Source: Ewingella sp. CoE-038-23 (GTDB lineage Bacteria; Pseudomonadota; Gammaproteobacteria; Enterobacterales; Enterobacteriaceae). Taken from it: a stretch of DNA of 64,000 bases. Location: NCBI RefSeq assembly GCF_040419245.1, contig NZ_JAZHOH010000002.1:1-64000 (forward strand), read 5' to 3'. Each line of letters opens with the position of its first letter. The stretch's first letter is position 1. The notes beneath the pieces were generated by a model that was given only the letters and a program-made list of their open reading frames with translations, was not told the DNA's origin and made no database searches. Position numbers and translations under genes: made by a program. Shown here piece by piece: positions 19,020-29,197 of the stretch.

Positions 19020-19615
19020 TCGCCAACCGCGCCAAAATTCTGCAATTTGCTTTGCAGATTGCCGCGGACCTCAGGCCATTCCTCATCAATAATGCTAAAT
19101 CGCACCGAGTTGCGTTTACGGCCGTTGGGCATGATGCGCTCGTGGCGCACAATCCCTTCCTGCTTGGCACCCAAGCGTAAAATGGCGTTACGCGACTTCT
19201 CATTCAGTTCATCCGTGGTGAACTGCACCCGCACGCAGTTCATCACCTCGAAAGCATGGGTGAGCAGCAACAGCTTGGCTTCGGTGTTGGCGTAAGTTCT
19301 CTGCCAAGACACGGACAGCCAAGTGTGGCCGATTTCCAACTTACGATTTTGAGTATCAATCTTCCACAGGCGGGTCGAGCCAATCGGCTTGCCGCTGGCA
19401 ATCTCTTCAATCACGAACGGCAGCACCGTGCCCGCATTGCGACCGGTGATCGCGATATTGATGTACTGCGCGACAGTATCTGGCGACGGAATATGGGTCA
19501 ATTGCATATTCCACAATTCACCGTCAGAGGCGGCAAGCAGCAGGGCATCGGCATCTTGTTCTGTCAGGGGGCGAAGGCGGATTTTCTGACCGATCAGCGA
19601 AACGGGATTATTCAT
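19016..19615 (-). CDS. GNAT N-acetyltransferase, RimJ/RimL type
   Basis: 199 residues. Typical RimJ/RimL order: IRLRPLTEQDADALLLA at the start, IGSTRLWKID beta strand near 96, the EIGHTWLSVSWQRTYANTEAK acetyl-CoA region near 110-130 and the CVRVQFTTDELNEKSRNAILRLGAKQEG block near 145-175. It transfers acetyl from acetyl-CoA to an amine of a small molecule or protein. It is first in a two-gene operon with the LysE-type exporter. Confidence 0.85.
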   Translation of the reverse strand: MNNPVSLIGQKIRLRPLTEQDADALLLAASDGELWNMQLTHIPSPDTVAQYINIAITGRNAGTVLPFVIEEIASGKPIGSTRLWKIDTQNRKLEIGHTWLSVSWQRTYANTEAKLLLLTHAFEVMNCVRVQFTTDELNEKSRNAILRLGAKQEGIVRHERIMPNGRKRNSVRFSIIDEEWPEVRGNLQSKLQNFGAVGE

Positions 19616-19716
19616 CTACGCAGGTTGCCTCATTTGATTAGCTGGGGGAGTGCTTGATTTCACTCTAAAAGATACGCGCTGGGCAGGCATTTCTCCAGCA
19701 CGTATAATTTAAATGA

Positions 19717-20631
<915 letters not shown>

Positions 20632-20685
20632 AGCAGCAGGGAAAGCGCCCGCTGCGGCACTCTCCCTCTGATGATAGCAATCGGC

Positions 20686-21687
<1,002 letters not shown>

Positions 21688-21918
21688 TTAGGGGGGATAA
21701 CAGCAGTGTAGAGGTGGAGTGATTATTTGATTAGTTGCCATAATCGGTATGAGCTTATGAGTTTTCCTCATTAATCCGCGCCAACGGCCTGTGCGATATT
21801 GATGAATTAGGCTCATAGCCGTTTGCAGATTTGCGGCCTAGTCGCGGGCAATGGATCTCTGTAACGTTGAATCACATCAGTACGGCCTCTTTTAGAAGAC
21901 ACCTTTCAGGAGCAAAGC

Positions 21919-22323
21919 ATGAAGATTTTACGCAACGGTTCACAGCAATCGAAGGCCGGTCCGGCAGACTATTTTACCGGCAAAGTGCGGATTGACGCCC
22001 CTTTTCAGGCGACCGAACCGGCGCGGGTTGGTGGGGCGACGGTGACTTTTGAACCCGGCGCACGCACCGCGTGGCATACCCATCCCTTAGGCCAGACGCT
22101 GATTGTCACCCAAGGCCGTGGCTGGGTTCAAAAATGGGGTCACGAGGTGGAAGAGATACATCCGGGGGATATTGTCTGGATACCTGAAGGGGTGAAACAC
22201 TGGCACGGGGCAACCAGTGAGACAGCAATGACGCATATCGCCATTGCTGAATCACTCAACGGCAGCCCGGTCGAGTGGCTGGAGAAAGTCACTGACGAGC
22301 AGTACCCGGCGAAATCGGCCTAA
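21919..22323 (+). CDS. cupin protein, (R)-mandelonitrile-lyase-like
   Basis: 134 residues, a single cupin barrel. Motif 1 is [23 protein letters not shown] (metal histidines of HTH plus the glutamine) and motif 2 is [18 protein letters not shown]. The pattern matches the small manganese cupins annotated as (R)-mandelonitrile lyase or carboxymuconolactone-associated cupins. The real substrate in bacteria is uncertain. It is divergent from the aldo/keto reductase gene across a 243-bp gap, and its stop lies directly beside that of the DsbA-like gene. Confidence 0.82.
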   Translation: MKILRNGSQQSKAGPADYFTGKVRIDAPFQATEPARVGGATVTFEPGARTAWHTHPLGQTLIVTQGRGWVQKWGHEVEEIHPGDIVWIPEGVKHWHGATSETAMTHIAIAESLNGSPVEWLEKVTDEQYPAKSA

Positions 22324-23004
22324 TTAACGGGCGGCGGTTCTCACTTTCTCATTGATGGCAGCGACCAGCGCCTGCGGGTCAACATAAAGGGGTTTGCCGC
22401 TGATCTGCTCATAACGATCGCCCGCCTGCACCAGCAACAGCGGTACGCCTCTGACTGCCAATTTATCCATCAGCGCCTGGGTGGTCTGGGTTCGCCGATG
22501 AGTTTGTTCAGCCAGCGCTTCGTCGTGAGCCAGACGCAGGGCAAAGTCGCTGGCATCTAGCTCATAACCCGCCGCCTGCACGTGCTGCGCGGCAATGTTG
22601 GCAACCACTTGGGGAGCCGAAGTGTCTTGCCCGTTCACATAACGCTCGTGCTGTAAGTGATGCAAAACTTGTGTTTCTAATGTGGCGTCGAGCTGGCGAA
22701 TGGCCGTCAGCGCGCGGTTCATCGCCTGAGAATCAAAACGCCTATCCGTGCTCATCAGGATCTGATTAAAGTATTTTTCGCTAAATACCTGACCCGTCAG
22801 TGACTCAATGCGCTGATCGTTGGTCCACGCATGGGTGGCCAATGACGGTGACATCTCTCGCGCCCCGGTATCTGAGAACAGGCCGCTTGGCATCAACTCT
22901 AACTGCTGTGGAAAGGCCGCCGCGAGGCTGGCTAATGCTGGCGCGCTGGCGTAACACCAGCCGCAAAGTGGGTCAAAAATATACAGTAATTTAAAGTCTT
23001 GCAT
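22324..23004 (-). CDS. cytoplasmic DsbA-family protein (CGWC)
   Basis: 226 residues, thioredoxin fold with inserted helical domain. The active site CGWC is at residues 14-17 (DPLCGWCYA), and the cis-proline loop is RGVPLLLV near 190. There is no signal peptide, unlike true DsbA, so it acts in the cytoplasm like FrnE-type or 2-hydroxychromene-isomerase-like relatives. It lies upstream of, and on the same strand as, nothing obvious; its neighbours are the cupin (convergent) and HxlR genes. Confidence 0.83.
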   Translation of the reverse strand: MQDFKLLYIFDPLCGWCYASAPALASLAAAFPQQLELMPSGLFSDTGAREMSPSLATHAWTNDQRIESLTGQVFSEKYFNQILMSTDRRFDSQAMNRALTAIRQLDATLETQVLHHLQHERYVNGQDTSAPQVVANIAAQHVQAAGYELDASDFALRLAHDEALAEQTHRRTQTTQALMDKLAVRGVPLLLVQAGDRYEQISGKPLYVDPQALVAAINEKVRTAAR

Positions 23005-23140
23005 CGCGCCTTTCTCTCGTCATCCGTCATATGCGCACTTTATTAGATTCAAAATGCGAGATAAACCCTCATCTGGTTGACGATTTGTTGCATAAATCGA
23101 ACAAATACAGCCAATGAATAGGGCTGATAAAGTGGCATTT

Positions 23141-23515
23141 TTACTCTTCTTCGGCATTTAAATCGAATTTCTGCCGGGCTTTTTCCACCTCGGGCAGATA
23201 GCTGATCGTCCAGTTGAAGAGCGCGCCGAACGGCTCTTTCAATGTGCGTCCCAAGGGGGTGATGTGGTATTCCACCGCGATAGGCGAGGCGGTGATCACC
23301 TTGCGATCCACAATCCCGTTGCGCTGAAGTCTACGCAGGCTTTGCGTCAGCGCCTTCTGAGTAATGCCATCTAACTGGCGCTTAATTGTATTAAATCGTA
23401 ACGGCTGCTCGCACAGGGCGCTGAGGATCAGCACGGACCATTTATCCGCAATCTGGTCCAACAGCAGTCGGTGCGGGCAATCCTTGGTTGCACAGGGGGC
23501 TTTTTGAATCGACAC
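23141..23515 (-). CDS. HxlR-family winged-helix regulator
   Basis: 124 residues from a GTG preceded by AAGGAAA. The core LLLDQIADKWSVLILSAL, RFNTIKRQLDGITQKALTQSLRRLQRNGIVDR and VEYHITPLGRTL is the HxlR signature. Cysteines at residues 8 and 13, just before the core, occur in redox- or electrophile-sensing members. It is divergent from an old-yellow-enzyme gene, the common arrangement in which the repressor senses quinones or enals and the reductase removes them. Confidence 0.9.
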   Translation of the reverse strand: MSIQKAPCATKDCPHRLLLDQIADKWSVLILSALCEQPLRFNTIKRQLDGITQKALTQSLRRLQRNGIVDRKVITASPIAVEYHITPLGRTLKEPFGALFNWTISYLPEVEKARQKFDLNAEEE

Positions 23516-23529
23516 AGTGGTTTCCTTAA

Positions 23530-23583
23530 CGATACCTGGTAGCGTTTTGGTGCCTGATTGACACTAGGTATACATAATATACC
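23530..23583. promoter_or_regulatory. HxlR-type operator region
   Basis: The intergenic space has a perfect repeat GGTATA-CATAA-TATACC (23567-23583). A further GATACCTGGT at 23531-23540 is inverted with respect to ACTAGGTATA (8 of 10 bases). These three GGTAT half-sites between the divergent regulator and reductase starts are candidate operators. Confidence 0.5.
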
Positions 23584-23618
23584 CTCAGCTTTGCTAACCA
23601 CATAGAGAGAATTCAATC

Positions 23619-24740
23619 ATGAGCCAAGCGAATGTAGATGCCCTATTTAAGCCTTTCCAGTTAAAAAACCTGACGTTAAAAAACCGTATTGTGATGGCGC
23701 CGATGACCCGCTCTTTCTCGCCCAACGGCGTGCCGGGCGATAACGTGGCGGCTTACTATCAGCGCCGCGCGGCGGCGGATGTCGGATTAATTCTGTCCGA
23801 AGGGACGGTGATTGACCGCCCGGCGTCGCGCAATGATGCCAATATCCCTTTCTTCCACGGCGAAGAGGCGCTGGCAGGCTGGAAAAAGGTGATTGACGAG
23901 GTTCACGCCGCCGGAGGCAAGATGGGGCCGCAGCTGTGGCATACCGGCTCCGTTGCCAGCTTTATGACCGAATGGGTACCCGACGAGCCGGTAGAAAGCC
24001 CTTCAGGGCTGATTGGGCCGGGCCAGCCGCGTGGAGAGATCATGAGCGAAGAGGCGATTGCCGATACCATCGCTGCTTTCGCTAAGGCCGCCGCAGACGC
24101 CAAACGCTTAGGTTTTGACGTCGCCGAAATCCACGGCGCGCACGGCTATCTCATCGACCAATTCTTCTGGGCGGCGACTAACCTGCGCACCGACAGCTTC
24201 GGCGGCGCGACGCTAAAACAGCGTTCTCGCTTCGCCGCCGAGGTAGTGAAAGCCATGCGCGAGGCCGTAGGGCCAGACTTCCCGCTGATCCTGCGCGTCA
24301 GCCAGTGGAAGCAGCAGGACTATGCCTTCCGCCTGACGACTACCCCTGATGAAATGACCGACTGGCTGCTTCCGCTGGTCGAGGCGGGCGTGGATATATT
24401 GCACTGCTCGCAGCGCCGATTCTGGGAGCCAGAGTTCCCTGAGATTGATGGGGAGTCCGGTCTGAACTTCGCGGGTTGGGCCAAGAAATTGACAGGCGCT
24501 GCGACCATCAGCGTCGGCTCGGTCGGCCTGTCGAATGACTTTATGGGCTCCTTCACTGGCGAAGGCGCGCAGCCCGCCAGCCTCGACAACCTGCTACAAC
24601 GCCTGGAACGCGACGAGTTCGACTTAATCGCCGTCGGCCGCGCGCTGCTCAGCGACCCGCACTGGGTCAGCAAAATCCGCAACGGCAATCAGGACCAACT
24701 GCACGACTTTGACGCCGCGAGTTTGGGTGTGCTGGTTTAA
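23619..24740 (+). CDS. old yellow enzyme family NADH:flavin oxidoreductase (alkene reductase)
   Basis: 373 residues. FMN TIM barrel with NRIVMAPMTRSFSPNGVPGDN at the N-terminus, GKMGPQLWHTG near 100 and the substrate-binding pair in AEIHGAHGYLIDQFFWAATNLRTDSFGG (about 178-205). The C-terminal phosphate site is DLIAVGRALLSDPHW. It reduces activated C=C bonds such as enals, maleimides or nitro compounds with NAD(P)H. Divergent from the HxlR regulator gene, whose product probably represses it. Confidence 0.92.
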   Translation: MSQANVDALFKPFQLKNLTLKNRIVMAPMTRSFSPNGVPGDNVAAYYQRRAAADVGLILSEGTVIDRPASRNDANIPFFHGEEALAGWKKVIDEVHAAGGKMGPQLWHTGSVASFMTEWVPDEPVESPSGLIGPGQPRGEIMSEEAIADTIAAFAKAAADAKRLGFDVAEIHGAHGYLIDQFFWAATNLRTDSFGGATLKQRSRFAAEVVKAMREAVGPDFPLILRVSQWKQQDYAFRLTTTPDEMTDWLLPLVEAGVDILHCSQRRFWEPEFPEIDGESGLNFAGWAKKLTGAATISVGSVGLSNDFMGSFTGEGAQPASLDNLLQRLERDEFDLIAVGRALLSDPHWVSKIRNGNQDQLHDFDAASLGVLV

Positions 24741-25043
24741 GTAAAATCGAGCAAAAAGGGTTAGTTCTAGCTTATCTTAAACCAGCCTAAGTCCAGAGTT
24801 TGCCGACATTCCAACCAGAGGATATAGGATATATTCTCTGGCCTTCATCTTGCTTAATCGACGCGGCGCTATGTCATCCTCCCACCCGCCAGCTTCTCGC
24901 CGCCGGGCCAGATATTACGGCGCGCTGACAGGAAATCTTAGTGGGGAAACCCCCTGTAACTCAATAATGAAAAGTAACCTTTGGCGAAACGCTAGCCATG
25001 GGTAAAATGAGCGCGGAATAACCATATAAAAAAGGAAATTAAT
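24741..25043. other. intergenic region before the Tle1 island
   Basis: No gene longer than a few codons was found here. A short hairpin CCAGAG...CTCTGG with an inner GATAT/ATAT repeat lies near 24815-24841, just after the reductase gene. Base composition becomes AT-richer towards the T6SS island, so this is a plausible island boundary, but I see no attachment site or direct repeat. Confidence 0.4.
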
Positions 25044-25211
25044 ATGGATACGCTGCGTCACAGCAGGAGCACTCCTGCACATTGGCTGAAAATCGTTCAA
25101 TCTGGCCCTTCAGTTTATCAGCCTCTTTCTCATAGCCTGCGGCTCAACGACCCCAATTCGGCGGCAAAAAACCTTGTTTCAAGCTTCACTCCGCCTTGGA
25201 GGATGCGCTAA
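25044..25211 (+). CDS. short open frame coupled to the Tle1 effector gene
   Basis: 55 codons beginning with ATG (25044) after AAAGGAAA and ending in TAA at 25209-25211, which overlaps the effector ATG (TAATG). The product starts MDTLRHSRSTPAHWLK and has no recognisable family, signal peptide or membrane helix. The overlap would allow translational coupling, so it may be a real leader gene or a decayed remnant. Evidence is the ribosome site and the overlap only. Confidence 0.35.
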   Translation: MDTLRHSRSTPAHWLKIVQSGPSVYQPLSHSLRLNDPNSAAKNLVSSFTPPWRMR

Positions 25212-27040
25212 TGACAATAGGTTATTATCTGGTCGTCGAGGACGAAACCACCTGTGGCGGTATCATTCTTGAAGGGGATTTTACCCACACGCTGTTTGGC
25301 AGAGCGGTGGCAAGGGAAGAGGATAGGGTTAGCTGCGGCAAGCACCCCGGCACTTACATCATTGTGGGGCACATTCCCCATGACACCATTAACGGCCGCA
25401 AATTTGCCGGTACGCTGCACAGTAGAAGTAGCTGCCCATGCAATGCAGAATTTATTCCATCAATGGTGAATGACACCTATGAATTCATCGGCGAAGAAAC
25501 GGCGGCAAAGAGCACAAGCGCAGATCCGGAGCAGCGCGGACAGGCTGCAAAGAAACCGAAACGCGAAATTACCCTAACCCTCGGCGTGTTCTTTGATGGT
25601 ACGGGGAATAATGCCAACAATACCGACGCGCGTCTCAAGGCATGTAATGCAGAGCATTATGAGATGAATAATCAGGATGCAACATCAACTTACGCGCGTT
25701 GTATCCAAATAAAACGTGGTTACAGCGGCACTTCTGCTGGGAGCCATCTCGGTTACTATACGAATGTGCACTGGCTTAATACCTTATATAACCAAAAAAT
25801 CACCGTGGATACCGGTTATGGTCAGCATGCAATTTATATTGAAGGAATTGGAACTGAAACAGGCGAAGGTGATAGTACCTATGGTATGGGCACAGGAACT
25901 GGCGATACTGGAGTAGTTAAAAAGACCGATAAAGCTGTAAGAATGTTAATTGATGGCTTTAATGATTATTTCTACAACAATCCAGATGCGCGTTTTTGCA
26001 TTATTAAAGAATTGCAATTCGATATCTTTGGCTTTAGCCGTGGTGCCGCCGCAGCTCGGCATTTTGCCAATCGCGTGTTCTCGCAAGACCCTCAAATTAT
26101 TGCCGCGATAAAAGCGGGATTAGGCAATGTTGAATTCAGCGGCACTCCGGGAGGTAAAACCCGGTTTATTGGCATTTTTGATACCGTAGCCGCCATCGGC
26201 ACGCCCGAAAATGGTTTTAACCCTCATACAGCGGATACAGGCGATGTGAATATTGCACTGCGCCCCGGTGTAGCAGAAAAAGTCTTTCACATTACTGCCC
26301 AGCACGAGTGCCGATTTAACTTTGCGCTCAACAGTGTGAAACCCGCATGGCCAGAAGTAGAGTTACCCGGAGCCCATTCCGATATAGGAGGGGGTTATAA
26401 TCCGGTGGAGCATGAAGCCTATTTTCTGAGTAGACCGCAGTTTGAAACCGTTCCCTTCTCAACTGACGATACTCAGACAAGGGTTTATCAGCAAACAGTG
26501 CAACAGCTTAAAGAGATGAATCAGTTTCCGGCCATTAATTCAATTTGTCAGAATGTCGAAATCGACGTTAAAACTTGGCATGACGACAGGATGCCAGCTG
26601 ACCATTACGGCAGGTTACAAAAACGAAGCGCTGCGGCGCTGATTCTCGACCGAACCACCTACAATGACTGGTCAAAAGTATCCTTACGAGTGATGCTAGA
26701 TGCTGCACAAGAGGCGGGGGTGAAATTCGATCCTATACGGGAAACAAATTTAAAACTAAGACTACCGATAGAACTCGATGCATTATGCCAGAAGGCTTTG
26801 CGTCTTGGTAAAGCAGTGCGTAACGGTGAAACACGCTATGTTTTTACTTCGCCGGAACTTAACGTATTAGCCAAAAAATACCTTCACTGTTCAGCCAACT
26901 GGAATAGCGTAATTAAAGATGAACAAGGTCTACCAATTGGGGCTGTGAAGCCTGCGAAGCTAGTCAATTTTACCAATCGTCCAGACGAACAGTGGTGCCG
27001 GACGGCTTACAATATGGATGGAAAAAAAATATGGAAATAA
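25211..27040 (+). CDS. T6SS effector: PAAR-like domain fused to Tle1-type phospholipase (DUF2235)
   Basis: 609 residues from the ATG at 25211, with GGAGG eight bases upstream. Residues 1-95 form a PAAR-like tip domain (GGIILEGDFTHTLFGRAVAR, GHIPHDTINGRK, a CPC pair). After a charged linker (95-118) the DUF2235 alpha/beta-hydrolase begins with LTLGVFFDGTGNN (123-134). The nucleophile elbow is GFSRG with Ser276. Asp324 (GIFDTVA) and the GAHSDIGGGY block (389-395) are candidate partners. Tle1 enzymes are injected into rival cells and hydrolyse periplasmic-side phospholipids. The PAAR part lets it sit on a VgrG spike. Three lipoprotein immunity genes follow, the first overlapping by 10 bp. Confidence 0.9.
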   Translation: MTIGYYLVVEDETTCGGIILEGDFTHTLFGRAVAREEDRVSCGKHPGTYIIVGHIPHDTINGRKFAGTLHSRSSCPCNAEFIPSMVNDTYEFIGEETAAKSTSADPEQRGQAAKKPKREITLTLGVFFDGTGNNANNTDARLKACNAEHYEMNNQDATSTYARCIQIKRGYSGTSAGSHLGYYTNVHWLNTLYNQKITVDTGYGQHAIYIEGIGTETGEGDSTYGMGTGTGDTGVVKKTDKAVRMLIDGFNDYFYNNPDARFCIIKELQFDIFGFSRGAAAARHFANRVFSQDPQIIAAIKAGLGNVEFSGTPGGKTRFIGIFDTVAAIGTPENGFNPHTADTGDVNIALRPGVAEKVFHITAQHECRFNFALNSVKPAWPEVELPGAHSDIGGGYNPVEHEAYFLSRPQFETVPFSTDDTQTRVYQQTVQQLKEMNQFPAINSICQNVEIDVKTWHDDRMPADHYGRLQKRSAAALILDRTTYNDWSKVSLRVMLDAAQEAGVKFDPIRETNLKLRLPIELDALCQKALRLGKAVRNGETRYVFTSPELNVLAKKYLHCSANWNSVIKDEQGLPIGAVKPAKLVNFTNRPDEQWCRTAYNMDGKKIWK

Positions 27041-27681
27041 CACGTCTGGCAGTTTTGCTGCCACTACTAACAATAATGGGCTGCCATGCTACAAATCTTG
27101 AAGATAACCCGCCCAAAGCTAGGGAGTGGCGCTTTAATTTTTTCACTCCCAAGGCGCTACCTGCACTCGTTACCTTTGTTGCAATTCTTGATATTAATCA
27201 GATTGATTATCGATTCAACACCTTAGATAGTACTGCGTCTCTAGATAAGGTTATTGGTAAGTGGAATGATCAATCAAGAGCACCCGGTGGGCATTGGAAT
27301 AGGATCAAAGCTCCTCCTGAGGTTATGATATTTTGCTGGGACTCGATCATTGATAAAAAGGTTTATGAAACTCACATCTCTTTTCCCCAATCAATTCAGG
27401 ACAAAATGTCTAGACCCAGTGAATTAAAGGATTATGCAGGTAACACAGCTTATTATGACACTATGCAAATTGGTTTAGCCCCTGAAGGGAAGGTTGCTGT
27501 TTGGCTGCGGGGGATAGGAACTGAGCCTAATTACCGTGTTACGCCCTCAACTCTAAAAACCCTTTCCGGTGACCAGCTAAATATTTGCAAAGGAATCACC
27601 GATAGTGATTTTTCATATGGATATGATCAAGACATAAAAGATTTCATCAAAGGCAAAACTTACCCCTATGGGAATTGGTGA
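27031..27681 (+). CDS. T6SS Tle1 immunity lipoprotein, copy 1 (DUF2931-like)
   Basis: 216 residues. Signal peptide with lipobox IMGC (Cys18), so it is anchored in a membrane facing the periplasm, where Tle1 acts. The domain reads EWRFNFFTPKALPALVTFVAILD, then MIFCWDSIIDKKVYET, then a GLAPEGKVAVWLRGIG segment, and ends DFIKGKTYPYGNW. This resembles DUF2931 lipoproteins found beside Tle1 genes. The ATG lies inside the last ten bases of the effector gene, so the toxin and its antidote are translationally linked. Nearly identical to copy 3 over about 180 residues. Confidence 0.82.
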   Translation: MEITRLAVLLPLLTIMGCHATNLEDNPPKAREWRFNFFTPKALPALVTFVAILDINQIDYRFNTLDSTASLDKVIGKWNDQSRAPGGHWNRIKAPPEVMIFCWDSIIDKKVYETHISFPQSIQDKMSRPSELKDYAGNTAYYDTMQIGLAPEGKVAVWLRGIGTEPNYRVTPSTLKTLSGDQLNICKGITDSDFSYGYDQDIKDFIKGKTYPYGNW

Positions 27682-27739
27682 GACGTAATTGCGGCCAAGA
27701 GAGCCGCTTAAAATGGATGGTAAAGGTATATGGAAATAA
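27679..27739 (+). repeat. repeated junction carrying a vestige of the effector 3' end
   Basis: After the copy-1 stop comes TGAGACGTAATTGCGGCC, then a nine-codon frame MDGKGIWK-stop (27713-27739). It copies the effector's own last codons MDGKKIWK-stop, and the copy-2 ATG overlaps it exactly as the copy-1 ATG overlaps the effector. Confidence 0.8.
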
Positions 27740-28401
27740 CACGTCTGGCCGCAAGCTTATTGGCTTTGACACTAGTAGGTTGCCAAGCTACTGCTGGTAA
27801 TACTCGTCCTGATGCCTCCAACCCGTTCTCGCTGCCGTACGGCGAGTGGAGATTTAGTTTTGTTACCCCAAAGGCATTGCCCTCGCTAGTGACTTTCGCG
27901 TCCATTCTTGATACCGACGATATTGTTTATCAATTCAACACGCTCGATGGAACTCAGGATAACCCAGACAGTGTAGGTAAATGGAGTCAGCATATTCGTC
28001 GTTCGTCGGTGACATGGAATAAAGCCAAGCATCCGCCTAAAGCTATGGTGTTTTGCTGGGACTCAGTTATCGATATGAAGGTATATGAAACATCGATAAG
28101 CTTCCCACAATCTGTTTGGGAAAAAATGATCACCCCTGCGGATCATAAAAATCGGCGTGGAACAGAGGTCTATTACGACACCATGATTATAGGTTTGGCA
28201 CCTGAAGGAAAAGTGACGGTCTGGCTGCAAGATGTGGGTAATTATCCCAATTACCGCGTTACACCTTCATCTATAAAAACACTCTCCGGCGAGCAGCTAG
28301 ATATCTGCAAAGGCATTACCAAGCATCCAAATGGCTACAAATATTATGGCGAGACGCCAGATTTCATCAAAGGAAAAACCTATCCCTACGGGAATTGGTG
28401 A
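27730..28401 (+). CDS. T6SS Tle1 immunity lipoprotein, copy 2 (diverged)
   Basis: 223 residues. Lipobox LVGC (Cys18). It has the same layout as copies 1 and 3 but is the most diverged of the three: it has a short insertion after the signal (TRPDASNPFSLPYG), WSQHIRRSSVTW in place of WNDQSRAPGGHW, and changes throughout. The end (KHPNGYKYYGETPDFIKGK) is shared with copy 3. It may protect against a variant Tle1 from another strain. It overlaps a vestigial effector tail. Confidence 0.8.
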   Translation: MEITRLAASLLALTLVGCQATAGNTRPDASNPFSLPYGEWRFSFVTPKALPSLVTFASILDTDDIVYQFNTLDGTQDNPDSVGKWSQHIRRSSVTWNKAKHPPKAMVFCWDSVIDMKVYETSISFPQSVWEKMITPADHKNRRGTEVYYDTMIIGLAPEGKVTVWLQDVGNYPNYRVTPSSIKTLSGEQLDICKGITKHPNGYKYYGETPDFIKGKTYPYGNW

Positions 28402-28459
28402 GACGTAATTGCGGCCAAGAGGGTCGCTTAAAATGGATGATAGAGATATATGGAAATAA
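28399..28459 (+). repeat. second repeated junction with effector 3' vestige
   Basis: The TGAGACGTAATTGCGGCC motif appears again after the copy-2 stop. The frame MDDRDIWK-stop (28433-28459) again overlaps the next immunity ATG by ten bases. Confidence 0.8.
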
Positions 28460-29100
28460 CACGTCTGGCAGTTTTGCTGCCACTACTAACAGTAATGGGC
28501 TGCCATGCCACAAATCTAGAAGATACCCCGACTAAAGCTAGGGAGTGGCGCTTTAATTTTTTCACTCCCAAGGCGTTGCCTGCCCTCGTCACCTTTGTCG
28601 CAATTCTTGATATTAATCAGATAGATTATCGATTCAACACATTAGACAGTACTGCGTCTCTAGATAAGGTTATTGATAAGTGGAATGATCAATCAAGAGC
28701 ACCCGGTGGGCACTGGAATAGGATCAAAGCCCCGCCCAAGCTTATGATATTTTGTTGGGACTCGATCATTGATAAAAAGGTTTATGAAACTCACATTTCA
28801 TTTCCCCAATCAATTCAGGACAAAATGTCTAGACCCAGTGAATTAAAAGATTATGTAGGTAACACAGCTTATTATGACACCGTGCAAATAGGTTTAGCCC
28901 CTGAAGGGAAGGTTGCTGTTTGGCTCCGAGGGATAGGAACTGAACCCAATTACCGTGTTACACCCTCAACTTTAAAAACGCTTACAGGTGAGAATTTGGA
29001 AATCTGTAAAGGCATTACCAAGCATCCAAATGGGTACAAATATTACGGTGAGACGCCAGATTTCATCAAAGGCAAAACCTACCCCTACGGGAACTGGTGA
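28450..29100 (+). CDS. T6SS Tle1 immunity lipoprotein, copy 3 (chimera of copies 1 and 2)
   Basis: 216 residues, lipobox VMGC (Cys18). Residues 1 to about 178 are almost the same as copy 1 (only scattered changes such as Val/Ile). From GENLEICKGITKHPNGYKYYGETP onward it follows copy 2 instead of copy 1's ITDSDFSYGYDQDI. The switch falls near base 28,985-29,000. This points to gene conversion or unequal crossover within the array. The repeated junction motif occurs once more after its stop (29098 onward). Confidence 0.82.
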   Translation: MEITRLAVLLPLLTVMGCHATNLEDTPTKAREWRFNFFTPKALPALVTFVAILDINQIDYRFNTLDSTASLDKVIDKWNDQSRAPGGHWNRIKAPPKLMIFCWDSIIDKKVYETHISFPQSIQDKMSRPSELKDYVGNTAYYDTVQIGLAPEGKVAVWLRGIGTEPNYRVTPSTLKTLTGENLEICKGITKHPNGYKYYGETPDFIKGKTYPYGNW

Positions 29101-29156
29101 GACGTAATTGCGGCCAAGAAGATCGCTAAAAATGGATGGTTTTACAGTTAGCAAAA

Positions 29157-29176
29157 GGCCCGCACAATGGCGGGCC
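29157..29176 (-). terminator. intrinsic terminator after gapA-like gene
   Basis: GGCCCGC (29157-29163) / GCGGGCC (29170-29176). On the minus strand it is followed by TTTTGC, so it ends transcription from the GAPDH gene. Confidence 0.75.
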
Positions 29177-29197
29177 AGAACTGTTCTTCACGCTGGA

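Noticed and set aside
23558..23563. TTGACA as -35 of the old yellow enzyme gene
   Set aside because: No -10 lies at 16-18 bp; the nearest AT-rich hexamer gives a 14-bp spacer, so I do not call a promoter.
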